From: Fen-1273 sp963748405
GTDB taxonomy: Bacteria > Bacteroidota > Ignavibacteria > UBA10030 > UBA6906
Direction of reading: 5' to 3'
NCBI GenBank assembly: GCA_963748405.1
Contig: CAVVIT010000005.1
Coordinates: 310,001 to 374,000, forward strand
Length of the DNA: 64,000 nucleotides
The notes below the pieces were generated by a model. It did not search any database. It was not told the DNA's origin and saw only the letters and a program-made list of their open reading frames with translations. Position numbers and translations under genes: made by a program. This document shows, piece by piece, positions 52,282 through 60,919 of this stretch. Every line of letters starts with the position of its first letter. The first letter of the stretch is position 1.

Positions 52282-52665
52282 ATGCAGACGTACGCCGCCA
52301 CGACAGAGAACATCACCATAACGGTGCGCCCCGTCTACCTCGACGGGCAATCCAACCATATCGAGCACAAGTTCGTCTTCGCCTACTTCGTACGGATCGA
52401 GAACAACAGCAGCGAGCAGGTCCAGCTCCTGCGGCGCCACTGGTTCATCACCAACGGGAAGGGCGACGTCCAGGAAGTCGAGGGGGAAGGGGTGATCGGC
52501 AGGCAGCCCGTGATTACCCCCGGCGGGACGCACGAATACAGCAGCTTCTGCGTACTCGAGACGTTTGAAGGATCGATGGAGGGGACCTACCTCATGGAAC
52601 GGGCCGGGGGAGAACGGTTCAGCGCGGCGATCCCCCGGTTCGTCCTCCGCGCGGCGGCCAACTGA
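52282..52665 (+). CDS. apaG: ApaG-domain protein
   Basis: 127 residues from the ATG at 52282, matching the usual ApaG start (ITVRPVYLDGQSN). A TTG at 52213 overlapping the YbaK stop would add 23 residues of no known homology. The immunoglobulin-like fold signature is present: KFVFAYFVRIENNSSEQVQLLRRHWFITNG and GEGVIGRQPVITPGGTHEYSS. ApaG is linked to Co2+/Mg2+ homeostasis and binds phosphate-rich ligands. Last gene of the run; a gap of only six bases separates it from the convergent phosphoesterase gene. Confidence 0.92.
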   Translation: MQTYAATTENITITVRPVYLDGQSNHIEHKFVFAYFVRIENNSSEQVQLLRRHWFITNGKGDVQEVEGEGVIGRQPVITPGGTHEYSSFCVLETFEGSMEGTYLMERAGGERFSAAIPRFVLRAAAN

Positions 52666-52671
52666 ACGGCG

Positions 52672-53841
52672 TCAGACGCCCGTCACGCTGAGGCGGATGA
52701 GAAGGATTTCCGGCCGGTTCCCCGTCCTGACCGGCGGCCCCCAGGTTCCGACGCCGCTCGAAACGTAGTAGCGGGTCTCCCCGATGGCGGTCTCTCCCCA
52801 GCTTACTTCGTAGACACCCCGTGTGATATAGTTCAGGGGCCAGAGCTGTCCGTGGTGCGTGTGCCCCGAGAGCTGCATGTCGATGCCGATCCCGGAGGCC
52901 TCCCCGAGGTGGAACGGCTGGTGGTCCATGAGGATGACCGGGTACGACGTATCCACACCTTCCATCAGCGAGGCCAGGGGCTTCCTCTTTTTCCCGCCGA
53001 ACCCGGCGCTGCTCCTGTCCTCGCGCCCGACAATGGTGATTCCCCCTTCCAGGCGGGCGACGCCGTCGCGCAGCATCGTGATCCCGTGTTCCGCCAGGTA
53101 TGCACACGCCCGGTCCGCCCCGCCGATGTACTCGTGGTTCCCCGTCACGGCGAACACTCCCCGTTTCGCGCTGATGAGCCTGAGCGTCTCCCCCAGGTTC
53201 TCCCGGATGACCGGGCCAAGGTCCTCGTCGACGATGTCCCCGGGAAGCAGTACGACGTCCGGCCGGAGCGCGTTGATGCGGTCGACGATGGAGCGGAGGC
53301 GCCTCCTGCCGATGATCGTTCCCAGGTGTATGTCGGAGGCCGCGACGATCCGGACCGTCTCCCCCGCCGCGCCCGTCGTTTTCTTCCGGACCGCCAGGTC
53401 GATCTCACGGACCTGCGGGATGAGCGCGTTGATATGCCCGGAAACGATGACGGCGACGACGACCCCCGTCATCGCCAGCGCGGTGAGGAATTTCCAGGTT
53501 CCATAGTTCGCCCGCACGGCGTCAGGGAGGACCGGGATGAAGGCATTCACCGCGCGGACGATGTCGAGGAGGAGAACGCCGAGGAAGAAATAGAGCATCG
53601 CGGCAAGCCAGAACGACCCCGCCCAGACAAGCAACGAGGAGAAGGGGGAGATCCACACGCGTTCGAGAAATCTCCCTGCGATGAACGAGAGCGCGAGGAA
53701 GAGGAACGCCGCAAGGTACGGGATCCGGAGCGACGAGTCAGGCGGAATCGCCTCCCAGCCCCGCAGGAAGATGTAGAAATTGAGAAGCCCGTACACGAGG
53801 AAAAAGACGGCGAAGAACAGGGCGAAGTTGACCGCTTTCAT
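52672..53841 (-). CDS. Membrane-anchored metallophosphoesterase
   Basis: 389 residues. Four or five transmembrane segments fill 1-130 (FALFFAVFFLVYGLLNFYIFL and others). The calcineurin-like domain follows: ASDIHLGTI, LLPGDIVDEDL, VTGNHEYIGG, and SGHTHHGQLWPL supplies the metal ligands. This resembles YkuE/YaeI-type enzymes that act on UDP-sugars or lipids at the membrane. It starts 9 bases after the DAHP synthase stop. Confidence 0.9.
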   Translation of the reverse strand: MKAVNFALFFAVFFLVYGLLNFYIFLRGWEAIPPDSSLRIPYLAAFLFLALSFIAGRFLERVWISPFSSLLVWAGSFWLAAMLYFFLGVLLLDIVRAVNAFIPVLPDAVRANYGTWKFLTALAMTGVVVAVIVSGHINALIPQVREIDLAVRKKTTGAAGETVRIVAASDIHLGTIIGRRRLRSIVDRINALRPDVVLLPGDIVDEDLGPVIRENLGETLRLISAKRGVFAVTGNHEYIGGADRACAYLAEHGITMLRDGVARLEGGITIVGREDRSSAGFGGKKRKPLASLMEGVDTSYPVILMDHQPFHLGEASGIGIDMQLSGHTHHGQLWPLNYITRGVYEVSWGETAIGETRYYVSSGVGTWGPPVRTGNRPEILLIRLSVTGV

Positions 53842-53850
53842 CGGGCCCGG

Positions 53851-54870
53851 TCAGGCCCCGGCCGGGAGGTGCATCGCGCGCTCGATCGTCCTGACGTCCC
53901 TCATCAGCCCCGCGAACACGTCGGGCGTCAGCGACTGCTCACCGTCCGAAAAGGCCTCGGCGGGGCGGGGATGGACTTCGATCATGAGTCCGTCGGCCCC
54001 CGCCGCGACGGCAGCCCTGCTCATCGGCAGGACGAGGTCGTGCCTCCCCGTGCCGTGGCTCGGGTCGACGATGATCGGGAGGTGGGAGAGCGCCTTGACG
54101 GCCGGGACGATGTTGAGGTCGAGCGTGTTGCGGGTGTATTCCACGAACGTCCGTATGCCGCGCTCGCACAGGATGACCCCGGTGTTCCCCCCGGCGAGGA
54201 GATACTCGGCGCTCATCAGGAACTCGTTCAACGTCGCGGAGAAGTTCCGCTTCAGAAGAACCGGCTTCCCGATCCCCGAGAGGGCGCGGAGGAGCTTCGT
54301 ATTCTGCATGTTCCGTGCCCCCACCTGCATGAGGTCGGCGTACTTTGCGACAAGATCGACTTCGGACGATTCCATCACTTCCGTCACGATGCCGAGCCCC
54401 GTCTCCTGCCGCGCCAGCGCAAGGAGCCTGAGTCCCTCCTCGCCCAGCCCCTGGAACGCGTACGGGCTCGTCCGGGGCTTGTACGCTCCCCCCCGGAGGA
54501 GGTCAGCGCCCGCCTTCTGCACGGCACGCGCGGTGGTCAGGATCTGTTCCTCGTTTTCGACCGAACAGGGTCCCGCGATGACGGCGAGACGCCCCCCGCC
54601 GATGGTCACGCCGGCCACCTCCACGACGGTGTTTTCCCGCCTGAACTCCCGGCTCGCAAGCTTGTACGGCTTGAGAATCGGTATGACGTCATCCACGAGC
54701 GGGAGCAGGGAGAACTGCTCCTTTTTCAGGAGGCGTTCGTCCCCGATCACGCCGATGATCGTCCGTTCCACGCCCTGCGACAGGTGCGCCTTCAGACCCA
54801 GCTCTTCGACACGCCCGACGACGTGGCGCACGTCTTCCGGCGTGGCCCGCGAGCTCATGACAATGATCAT
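53851..54870 (-). CDS. aroF: DAHP synthase (3-deoxy-7-phosphoheptulonate synthase), type I-beta
   Basis: 339 residues. First step of the shikimate pathway: PEP plus erythrose-4-phosphate. N-terminal ferredoxin-like regulatory domain (about 1-75: MIIVMSSRATPEDVRHVVGRVEELGLKA), then the barrel (VIAGPCSVENEEQIL, GGAYKPRTSPYAFQGLG, VLLKRNFSAT, IVDPSHGTGRHDLVLPM). The N-domain is that of feedback-inhibited T. maritima-type enzymes. Gene lies between the phosphatase and the phosphoesterase genes with 25 and 9 bases of space. Confidence 0.95.
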   Translation of the reverse strand: MIIVMSSRATPEDVRHVVGRVEELGLKAHLSQGVERTIIGVIGDERLLKKEQFSLLPLVDDVIPILKPYKLASREFRRENTVVEVAGVTIGGGRLAVIAGPCSVENEEQILTTARAVQKAGADLLRGGAYKPRTSPYAFQGLGEEGLRLLALARQETGLGIVTEVMESSEVDLVAKYADLMQVGARNMQNTKLLRALSGIGKPVLLKRNFSATLNEFLMSAEYLLAGGNTGVILCERGIRTFVEYTRNTLDLNIVPAVKALSHLPIIVDPSHGTGRHDLVLPMSRAAVAAGADGLMIEVHPRPAEAFSDGEQSLTPDVFAGLMRDVRTIERAMHLPAGA

Positions 54871-54895
54871 GGATCACCTTCTCTGACTGTGAACT

Positions 54896-57667
54896 TCAGG
54901 ACCCCTTGATGACGACGATCGTTTCGTCGTCGTGCTGCACGGTGCCTTCCGAGAATTCCGCAAGATCGCTGATGACGGCGTCCCGGATCGACGCGGCGCT
55001 CCCGCCGGAGAGACCGGGGAGAAACTCCATCAACCGCTCCTCGCCGTAGAGATCCCCGGCCCTGTTGTGCGCTTCGGTTACACCGTCGGTGACGAACAGC
55101 AGGACGTCTCCCTCGTCGTACCTGACGACCTTCTCCTCGATCTCCGAGGAAAAGACCCCCGCATTGTTGAGACCGAGCCCGAGTCCCCTCGGGGTGATCG
55201 CGACGACGCGGCGTTCGGCCGCCCTGAAGTGATACAGCGGAAGGTGGCCTGCCCTGGCCAGGACGAACGAATGATCCGCGGGGGTGAACGCCGCTCCGAC
55301 GGCGGTCACGAACGAGCTCTTTTCCATGTCCCCGCACAGCAGCCGGTTCGCCCGGATGAACAGATCCCCCGGGGAGAGCCCGAACCCGTGGAGGGACCGG
55401 AGGATCCCCTGCACTTTCGACATATAGAGGGCGGCCGACGTCCCCTTCCCGCTCACGTCGCCGACGACGATCGTGAGTTTGTCCTTGCTCCCGTTCAGAT
55501 AGTCAAAGAAGTCCCCTCCCACCTCCATCGCGGGGATCGACGCTCCGGCGATGTCGAGCCCTTTGACGACGGGGGTCTTCTGCGGGAGCGAGGCGAGCTG
55601 GATGCGCCGGGCAATGGCGAGCTCATGCTTCATCCGCTCCTGCTCGGCGAGCTCTTCGTAGAGGAATGCGTTTTCCATCGCCATCGCGGACTGGACGGCG
55701 GCGGCGGCGAGAAATTCATAGTCGTCCCTCTGGTACGTCGCCTCGGAGAGCTTCTCTCCGAGCACGATGGCCCCGAGCAGCCGCTCCCGGGAGCGGACGG
55801 GGACGATGAGGTACAGCTCGCAGGCGCGGAAGGCCTCCTTCAGCGCCGGGGGAAGGTAGTCGACGTGGATCTGTTCGCCGGCATCCGTGAGGACCCGGAC
55901 GAGGCCTCCTTCCACGATCGTACAGAACTCCTCCCACGCCTCCCGGCCTATGCCGTGCCCCTCCCTGCACGCGGAGACCACGCCCGCGCGGAAGAAGAAT
56001 ACGCCGGCCCGCTTCACCCGGACGAGGTCGGCGATCTTCTCGGTCAGGGCCGTGCCGATGTCCGCCATGCTCAGTTTCGTGGCCAGCACCTCCGCGAGCT
56101 CGCTCACCGCCCGCCTGTAGTCGTACCGCGCGCGGGAGTATTTTCTGTCGAGCCAGTCCTGCCCCACCTTCCGGATACGCCAGAGAAGGTACCAGGCGGC
56201 CGTCCCGATCATGATGAGCGCGAGCCGGTTCGTCCACTCCCTGACTCCGCCCAGGGCCGGTTCATCGACCGCCTCGATCGTCGAGCCGTGTATCAGTATG
56301 GCGGGAAGATGGAGGTCGACCGATGGAAGAGAGAAAAAGATGTTCACCAGAACAGTCGCCATGAGGATCCCCCACGCGACCGATATGAGCGAATACTGTA
56401 TGTTCCTCCTGATCCGGAAGTTGAGGTCGAGAAGGCGGTACCTTCCTATGACATAGAGGTAGGTCAGCGGGACGCCGAGAATGATGATACCCAGGATCAT
56501 CACGGAACCGAACCCGCTGTCCTTCGACACCAGGAGCTGGTAGGCAATGAGCCAGATGATGTACACCCCGAATGCGCTCCAGGCCCGGTAGACCGGGGCG
56601 GCCATCTTGCGGACCTCGGCGCCGGCCCCCTTCCTGAATCTCACGGAGATCACGACGTGGACAAGAACCAGCAGAATAATGCCGGTATTCACGGCCCCGT
56701 TGAACTTCAACAGGGCGCACCCGAACAGCGCGGCACCGATCCCGCCGTAGGTCCAGGGAATCCACCGCTTCGCGAGGAGGTCGGCGCGTTCCTTCGGAAA
56801 AAGCGCCATCGACCGCATCGCAACCACCGTGCCAACGATGATGGAGAGTCCGACCAGGAAATCGCGCACCCTGACGAAGAGGTCGACAGTCGGGTCGCGC
56901 CGTATCGTTGAAACTGCGAAAAAGTAGCCGAGGAGAAGCAGGGCGAGCCCCACGACGCGCGCAGCCCGGATGCGGGGGCGTTTCAGCGCGATGAACCCCC
57001 CCGTGCCCATCATGAACATCCCCGAAAGAACGACGATCAGCAGCGCGACAGGCATCCCGAAACGTGCGAGCGTGACGTTGAGCCGGAGCATTTCGTTGTT
57101 CCGTAACGCCTCGTACACGATGGTCTTCCCGGTCTGTCCGCGCCTCATGAGCGTATCCGCGTCCTGCGCGGTCTTGAATCCCCCCCCGTTGATCCTGAAG
57201 AGAAGATCGCCCACCTTGAGTCCCGCCCGGTCCGACGCCCCGCCCGGGGTCACGTCGACGAGCGCGATGAAATCGTGGATGAAGAGCGCAAACGACGGGG
57301 GAAGAGCGCCTGCCCTGACCGTATGGTCGGCGAATGTCCGGCCCGAGGGCCTGTATGCCCGGACAAGTATGAGCGAGTCTCCGCTCACGGCGCGGAGAGC
57401 CGCGGCGAGGGCGGCGGAGTCCCCCACTGCGCTCCCGTTGATTTTTTCGATCAGATCCCCGACGAGGATGGTATCACCCCCGGCGGTACACGGGATCGGA
57501 TGCGTGACGTACAGGGACATCGGCCGGGGGAGGTCGGCGAAGAGATTCTCGTCGGTCGGTGCGCCCGCAAAGTTGACAAACGTGATCCACGCCGCCGCGG
57601 CGAGGACCGCGGCCAGGATGCCGAACATCGGCCTGAAAAGGGCCGGATACCTGTCAAAAAGTGTCAT
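54896..57667 (-). CDS. PDZ / multi-membrane / GAF / PP2C serine phosphatase (RsbU-like)
   Basis: 923 residues. N-terminal membrane anchor (15-37), two PDZ-like modules (about 60-125 with GDLIEKINGSAVGD, and 130-205 with PGGASDRAGLKVGDLLFRINGGG), then a block of about seven transmembrane segments (about 205-500), a GAF domain (about 530-690) and a SpoIIE/PP2C domain (about 705-923: AIPAMEVGGDFFDYL, VVGDVSGKGTSAAL, LLFVTDGVTEAHNRAG, QHDDETIVVIK). The Asp and Gly metal motifs are complete. It probably dephosphorylates an anti-sigma antagonist in answer to an external cue. First of the three-gene unit with aroF. Confidence 0.92.
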   Translation of the reverse strand: MTLFDRYPALFRPMFGILAAVLAAAAWITFVNFAGAPTDENLFADLPRPMSLYVTHPIPCTAGGDTILVGDLIEKINGSAVGDSAALAAALRAVSGDSLILVRAYRPSGRTFADHTVRAGALPPSFALFIHDFIALVDVTPGGASDRAGLKVGDLLFRINGGGFKTAQDADTLMRRGQTGKTIVYEALRNNEMLRLNVTLARFGMPVALLIVVLSGMFMMGTGGFIALKRPRIRAARVVGLALLLLGYFFAVSTIRRDPTVDLFVRVRDFLVGLSIIVGTVVAMRSMALFPKERADLLAKRWIPWTYGGIGAALFGCALLKFNGAVNTGIILLVLVHVVISVRFRKGAGAEVRKMAAPVYRAWSAFGVYIIWLIAYQLLVSKDSGFGSVMILGIIILGVPLTYLYVIGRYRLLDLNFRIRRNIQYSLISVAWGILMATVLVNIFFSLPSVDLHLPAILIHGSTIEAVDEPALGGVREWTNRLALIMIGTAAWYLLWRIRKVGQDWLDRKYSRARYDYRRAVSELAEVLATKLSMADIGTALTEKIADLVRVKRAGVFFFRAGVVSACREGHGIGREAWEEFCTIVEGGLVRVLTDAGEQIHVDYLPPALKEAFRACELYLIVPVRSRERLLGAIVLGEKLSEATYQRDDYEFLAAAAVQSAMAMENAFLYEELAEQERMKHELAIARRIQLASLPQKTPVVKGLDIAGASIPAMEVGGDFFDYLNGSKDKLTIVVGDVSGKGTSAALYMSKVQGILRSLHGFGLSPGDLFIRANRLLCGDMEKSSFVTAVGAAFTPADHSFVLARAGHLPLYHFRAAERRVVAITPRGLGLGLNNAGVFSSEIEEKVVRYDEGDVLLFVTDGVTEAHNRAGDLYGEERLMEFLPGLSGGSAASIRDAVISDLAEFSEGTVQHDDETIVVIKGS

Positions 57668-57728
57668 CTGTGCTCCCGGAGATTCATCGTTCCTCTCTAG
57701 TTAACGGGGTGCGCAGGAAGATGTTGCT

Positions 57729-58880
57729 TCACTGGAAAAACTCCCTGAGGGCCCGGATCACCGAGTCCTGGTCTTCCTCCGTCAGCTCGTAGTAGAACGG
57801 GAGCCGGAGGAGCCGCTCGCTGATGTCCTCGGTCACGGGACAATCGCCCGGCTTTCCGCCGAACCGCATCCCCATCGCGGAGAGATGGAGGGGGAGATAG
57901 TGGAATACCGCCGAAATCCCCCTGCCTTTCAAATGGGCGATCAGGGCCTGCCGTTTCGCGAGCGAAGGGGCCAGTATGTAATACATGTGGTACGGATGTT
58001 CGCATCCGGGAGGGATGACCGGGAGCCGTATCCCCGCGTCGCCGGCCCAGGGGGCAATGCCGGCCTGATAACGGTCCCAGACGGCTTTCCGCTTTCCCTG
58101 GATCCTCTCCCTCGCTTCAAGCTGCCCGAGCAGGAAGGCGGCAAGCATGTCGGACGGAAGGTAACTCGACCCGACGTCGACCCACGTATACTTGTCGACC
58201 TGTCCCCGGAAGAACCTGCTCCTGTCCGTCCCTTTCTCCCGGATGATCTCCGCGCGTTCGATGTAGGCGGGGTCGTTCAGGAGGAGCGCGCCCCCCTCCC
58301 CGCAGGCGAAGTTCTTGGTTTCGTGAAAGCTCTGCGTCGCAAGGCATCCGAACGTTCCCAGGAGTTTCCCGCGGTATGTTCCGAAGAGCCCGTGGGCGTT
58401 GTCCTCGACGACCGCGAAGCCGTTCCGCGCCGCGGCGTCCAGGATCGGTTCCATCGTGCACCCGACGCCGGCGTAGTGCACGGGAACGATCGCCTTCGTG
58501 CGGGACGTGACGAGCCGGCCGATCTGCGACTCATCGAGGTTCAGCGTCTCCTCGTGCACGTCGATGAACACCGGCTTTGCACCGCGGAGGACGAACGCGT
58601 TCACGGTGCTCACGAACGTGAACGCCGGGATGATCACCTCGTCCCCTGGGCCGACGCCAAGGAGCAGCGCGGCCATCTCCAGCGCGTGCGTGCAGGACGT
58701 CGTCAGAAGGACCCGGGGAACCCCGAGGGCCTCCTCCAGAAGCGCGCTGCACCTGCGTGTGAACTCCGCGTCCCCCGCGATCCGGGAGCACGTGATCGCC
58801 CGGGTGACGTACTCCAGTTCGTTTCCCACGGGAGATGCCCGGTTGAAGGGAACGGGCTTGTTGGGGGGTGTCATGGTCAT
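57729..58880 (-). CDS. rffA: dTDP-4-amino-4,6-dideoxygalactose transaminase
   Basis: 383 residues from the ATG at 58880 (58874 also possible). PLP enzyme that makes dTDP-Fuc4N for surface polysaccharide. The whole chain follows WecE/RffA: TTSCTHALEMAALLLGVGPGDEV, IPVHYAGVGC-like VPVHYAGVGCTMEP, SFHETKNFACGEGG with the PLP Lys, EIIREKGTDRSRFFRGQVDKY and VFHYLPLHLS. The normal promoter region has been split by the IS4-family element 18 bases upstream. No other polysaccharide gene adjoins it. Confidence 0.95.
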   Translation of the reverse strand: MTMTPPNKPVPFNRASPVGNELEYVTRAITCSRIAGDAEFTRRCSALLEEALGVPRVLLTTSCTHALEMAALLLGVGPGDEVIIPAFTFVSTVNAFVLRGAKPVFIDVHEETLNLDESQIGRLVTSRTKAIVPVHYAGVGCTMEPILDAAARNGFAVVEDNAHGLFGTYRGKLLGTFGCLATQSFHETKNFACGEGGALLLNDPAYIERAEIIREKGTDRSRFFRGQVDKYTWVDVGSSYLPSDMLAAFLLGQLEARERIQGKRKAVWDRYQAGIAPWAGDAGIRLPVIPPGCEHPYHMYYILAPSLAKRQALIAHLKGRGISAVFHYLPLHLSAMGMRFGGKPGDCPVTEDISERLLRLPFYYELTEEDQDSVIRALREFFQ

Positions 58881-58889
58881 GAATTTATA

Positions 58890-58898
58890 ATAATGAAT
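58890..58898. repeat. Left 9-bp target duplication of the IS4-family element
   Basis: ATAATGAAT directly before the left terminal repeat at 58899; the same nine bases follow the right end at 60242-60250. Confidence 0.85.
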
Positions 58899-60241
58899 CA
58901 CTACTGTCCAACTACAAGTTAAAGAGTGACAACTGGTTAGTATCTACGGTGTTCTGAAGTTGGAGCCGCGTGTCTGTAAGTACTTCATTTATGGGCGTTT
59001 TCTCAAAGAGTGCCACGCTCAATATTTGGAGAATTGTGTAGAGTGAGGCTTCCAGTTTAAGTTCTTTCTTGACGATAGCAACCAAAACAAAGACCGATAG
59101 CGCTATCCAAATCTGGGTGTTAACCGCATTTCGCGATGTGCCGTAGAAGGCCTTGATGCGCAGGTGCTGCTTGATCCATTTGAAAAAGAGCTCCACCTGC
59201 CAACGCTTGCGGTGGAGTTCCGAGATCGTCAAGCCGTCCAGCACGAAGTTGTTCGTCAGAAAGTAGAATGTACGGTCCTCCTGAATGTCGCGGATCTTGA
59301 TACGGCGGAGGCAGTCCGGATACGCTTCGACGGAGGGCCCGACCACCAGGCGGATGGTTTGATCGACCATAAGACCCCACGGCTTGTCAACCGTGTGTGA
59401 GGTCACTCGCTTGAAGCGGAGATTCTTCTTGGCACGAATGACGAAGAAGGCGCCCGCCTGGTCGATCCTCCTCAGCCGGGTGAAGTCCAGGTAGCCACGG
59501 TCGATGACATAGAAGGCGCCGGGCTCGATGACGAGCTCATCGAGAATATTGACTTCGTGCACCGAGGCCTCGGTCACCCTTGCAAACACAGGGAGATTTG
59601 ACTGTACGTCCAACTGTGCGTGGAGCTTAATGCCGGCCGTGGTCTTCTGATGGTGCGCCGCTTGGGCCCACGGAAACAGCGTGAGACACAGGTCAATGAC
59701 CGTCGCGTCCAAGGCATAGACTGCTGCTTCAAGCTCAACGAGCAGGTGCTCATCCTGGTAGAGCACACGTGCTCGGGCAATCAGCCCCAGGGCGAGATCC
59801 CGGTAGATCTGCCAGGGTCGATGTTCGTTGGCATGCGCCAAGGTCGAGCGCGATACCGTCGAGCGGATCCCCGTGTGATAAAGCCTGGTGCCCAGCGTGC
59901 GGAGACACGTTTCAATATCGCGGAGACTCTCCCGGTATGTCAGTTGCGCGAAGACCATTGACAATAACTGGTCCCAACAGGAAAACGGCATGCGTCGTCG
60001 GCTAGGCAGATGCGCTTTGACGATGCGATGGAACTCGTTATGATCGATATGCTCCATCAGCTGGGAGAAGACAGTCGCACCAAGGTTCATGCCAAGATCC
60101 GTCCGGAGTGAGTGTTGCGCAAGAAAAACGTTCTCCGGAAGGTACGCCTGAGTTCAAATCGTTTACAAGCAAAAAACCGGCTAACAATTACATGTCAAAG
60201 AACTTAGAGCCCTCGCTGCTGTCCTTCGTTGGACAGTAGTG
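58899..60241 (-). mobile_element. IS4-family insertion sequence
   Basis: A 1343-bp element with perfect 14-bp terminal inverted repeats CACTACTGTCCAAC (58899-58912 and, inverted, 60228-60241), one complete transposase gene and a 9-bp direct target repeat on both sides. Near the right end CTGTCC-TTCGTT-GGACAG makes a small hairpin. It has lower GC than the neighbouring genes. It lies between the divergent rffA and Nudix genes. Confidence 0.94.
58912..60090 (-). CDS. IS4-family transposase
   Basis: 392 residues, intact. N-terminal DUF4372-type domain (FHRIVKAHLPSRRRMPFSCWDQLLSMVFAQLTYRESLRDIE) and DDE core: D128 in YALDATVIDL, second Asp in FYVIDRGYLDF, and the KRWQVELFFKWIKQHLRIKAF segment carrying the catalytic Glu. 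These identify the IS4-group DDE transposases. No frameshift or internal stop, so the element may still move. Confidence 0.93.
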   Translation of the reverse strand: MNLGATVFSQLMEHIDHNEFHRIVKAHLPSRRRMPFSCWDQLLSMVFAQLTYRESLRDIETCLRTLGTRLYHTGIRSTVSRSTLAHANEHRPWQIYRDLALGLIARARVLYQDEHLLVELEAAVYALDATVIDLCLTLFPWAQAAHHQKTTAGIKLHAQLDVQSNLPVFARVTEASVHEVNILDELVIEPGAFYVIDRGYLDFTRLRRIDQAGAFFVIRAKKNLRFKRVTSHTVDKPWGLMVDQTIRLVVGPSVEAYPDCLRRIKIRDIQEDRTFYFLTNNFVLDGLTISELHRKRWQVELFFKWIKQHLRIKAFYGTSRNAVNTQIWIALSVFVLVAIVKKELKLEASLYTILQILSVALFEKTPINEVLTDTRLQLQNTVDTNQLSLFNL

Positions 60242-60250
60242 ATAATGAAT
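60242..60250. repeat. Right 9-bp target duplication of the IS4-family element
   Basis: ATAATGAAT, identical to 58890-58898, marking the target site duplicated on insertion. Confidence 0.85.
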
Positions 60251-60290
60251 AATGGAAGAAACTACGAGAGAATCAACGGGACTTCGCTTC

Positions 60291-60319
60291 TTGAAATTCA
60301 CGACCGGATGGCGTATACT
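60291..60319 (+). promoter_or_regulatory. Sigma-70-type promoter of the Nudix gene
   Basis: TTGAAA, 17 bases, TATACT (60314-60319). Start site predicted near 60326, leaving about 33 bases of leader to the ATG at 60359. It lies 50 bases inside the right flank of the IS, so the insertion left it intact. Confidence 0.7.
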
Positions 60320-60358
60320 CCAGCGACCTGCATTCCACCTGATCCAACTCCGGACGAC

Positions 60359-60910
60359 ATGAAATCCTGGAAAACACTCTCACGCACGCCGGTGCTCCGG
60401 CGGGGAAAATTTCTCACGCTCGAAGATCACGACGTGGAGCTTCCCGACGGCCGCGTCATCGAGGGCTGGCCGTGGCTCGTGATGCCGGACTACGTGAACG
60501 TGATGGCGGAAACGGAGGAGGGGGAATTCCTCTGCTTCCGCCAGACCAAGTACGCGATCGGGGAAGGGACGTCGCTCGCCCCCGTGGGAGGATACATCGA
60601 GCCGGGCGAGCCCCCGGAGACCGCCGCCCGGCGCGAGTTGATGGAAGAGACGGGATATGAGGCCGCAGAATGGATATCCCTCGGTTCCTACGCCGCGGAC
60701 GGCAACCGGGGAGGGGGAAGGGCGCACCTGTTCCTCGCCCGCGGCGCCCGGAAAACGGGCACGCCGGGAAGCGACGACCTGGAGGAACAGGAAGTCTGCT
60801 TCCTGAGCAGGGGCGGGGTCCGGCTCGCACTCGATTCCGGCGAATTCAAAGTTCTTCCCTGGGCGGCCAATGCCGCCCTGGCGCTCGTCCACATCGAACG
60901 CACCCACTGA
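60359..60910 (+). CDS. Nudix hydrolase (ADP-ribose pyrophosphatase-like)
   Basis: 183 residues from the ATG at 60359, downstream of the promoter; the longer frame to 60239 begins in the IS and is rejected. The Nudix box is complete: GGYIEPGEPPETAARRELMEETGYE at about 78-102 (GX5EX7REUXEEXGU). The flanks (VLRRGKFLTLEDHDVELPDG, FRQTKYAIGEGT) resemble ADP-ribose/nucleoside-diphosphate-sugar pyrophosphatases. Followed after 9 bases by the large BNR-type gene, which could be co-transcribed. Confidence 0.92.
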   Translation: MKSWKTLSRTPVLRRGKFLTLEDHDVELPDGRVIEGWPWLVMPDYVNVMAETEEGEFLCFRQTKYAIGEGTSLAPVGGYIEPGEPPETAARRELMEETGYEAAEWISLGSYAADGNRGGGRAHLFLARGARKTGTPGSDDLEEQEVCFLSRGGVRLALDSGEFKVLPWAANAALALVHIERTH

Positions 60911-60919
60911 GAAAAGGAG

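Noticed and set aside
52852..54909. 685-codon plus-strand frame
   Set aside because: Crosses two well-defined minus-strand genes (phosphoesterase and DAHP synthase) and has only charged low-complexity sequence.
54932..56911. 659-codon plus-strand frame opposite the PP2C phosphatase gene
   Set aside because: No domain, highly charged, fully inside the phosphatase gene.
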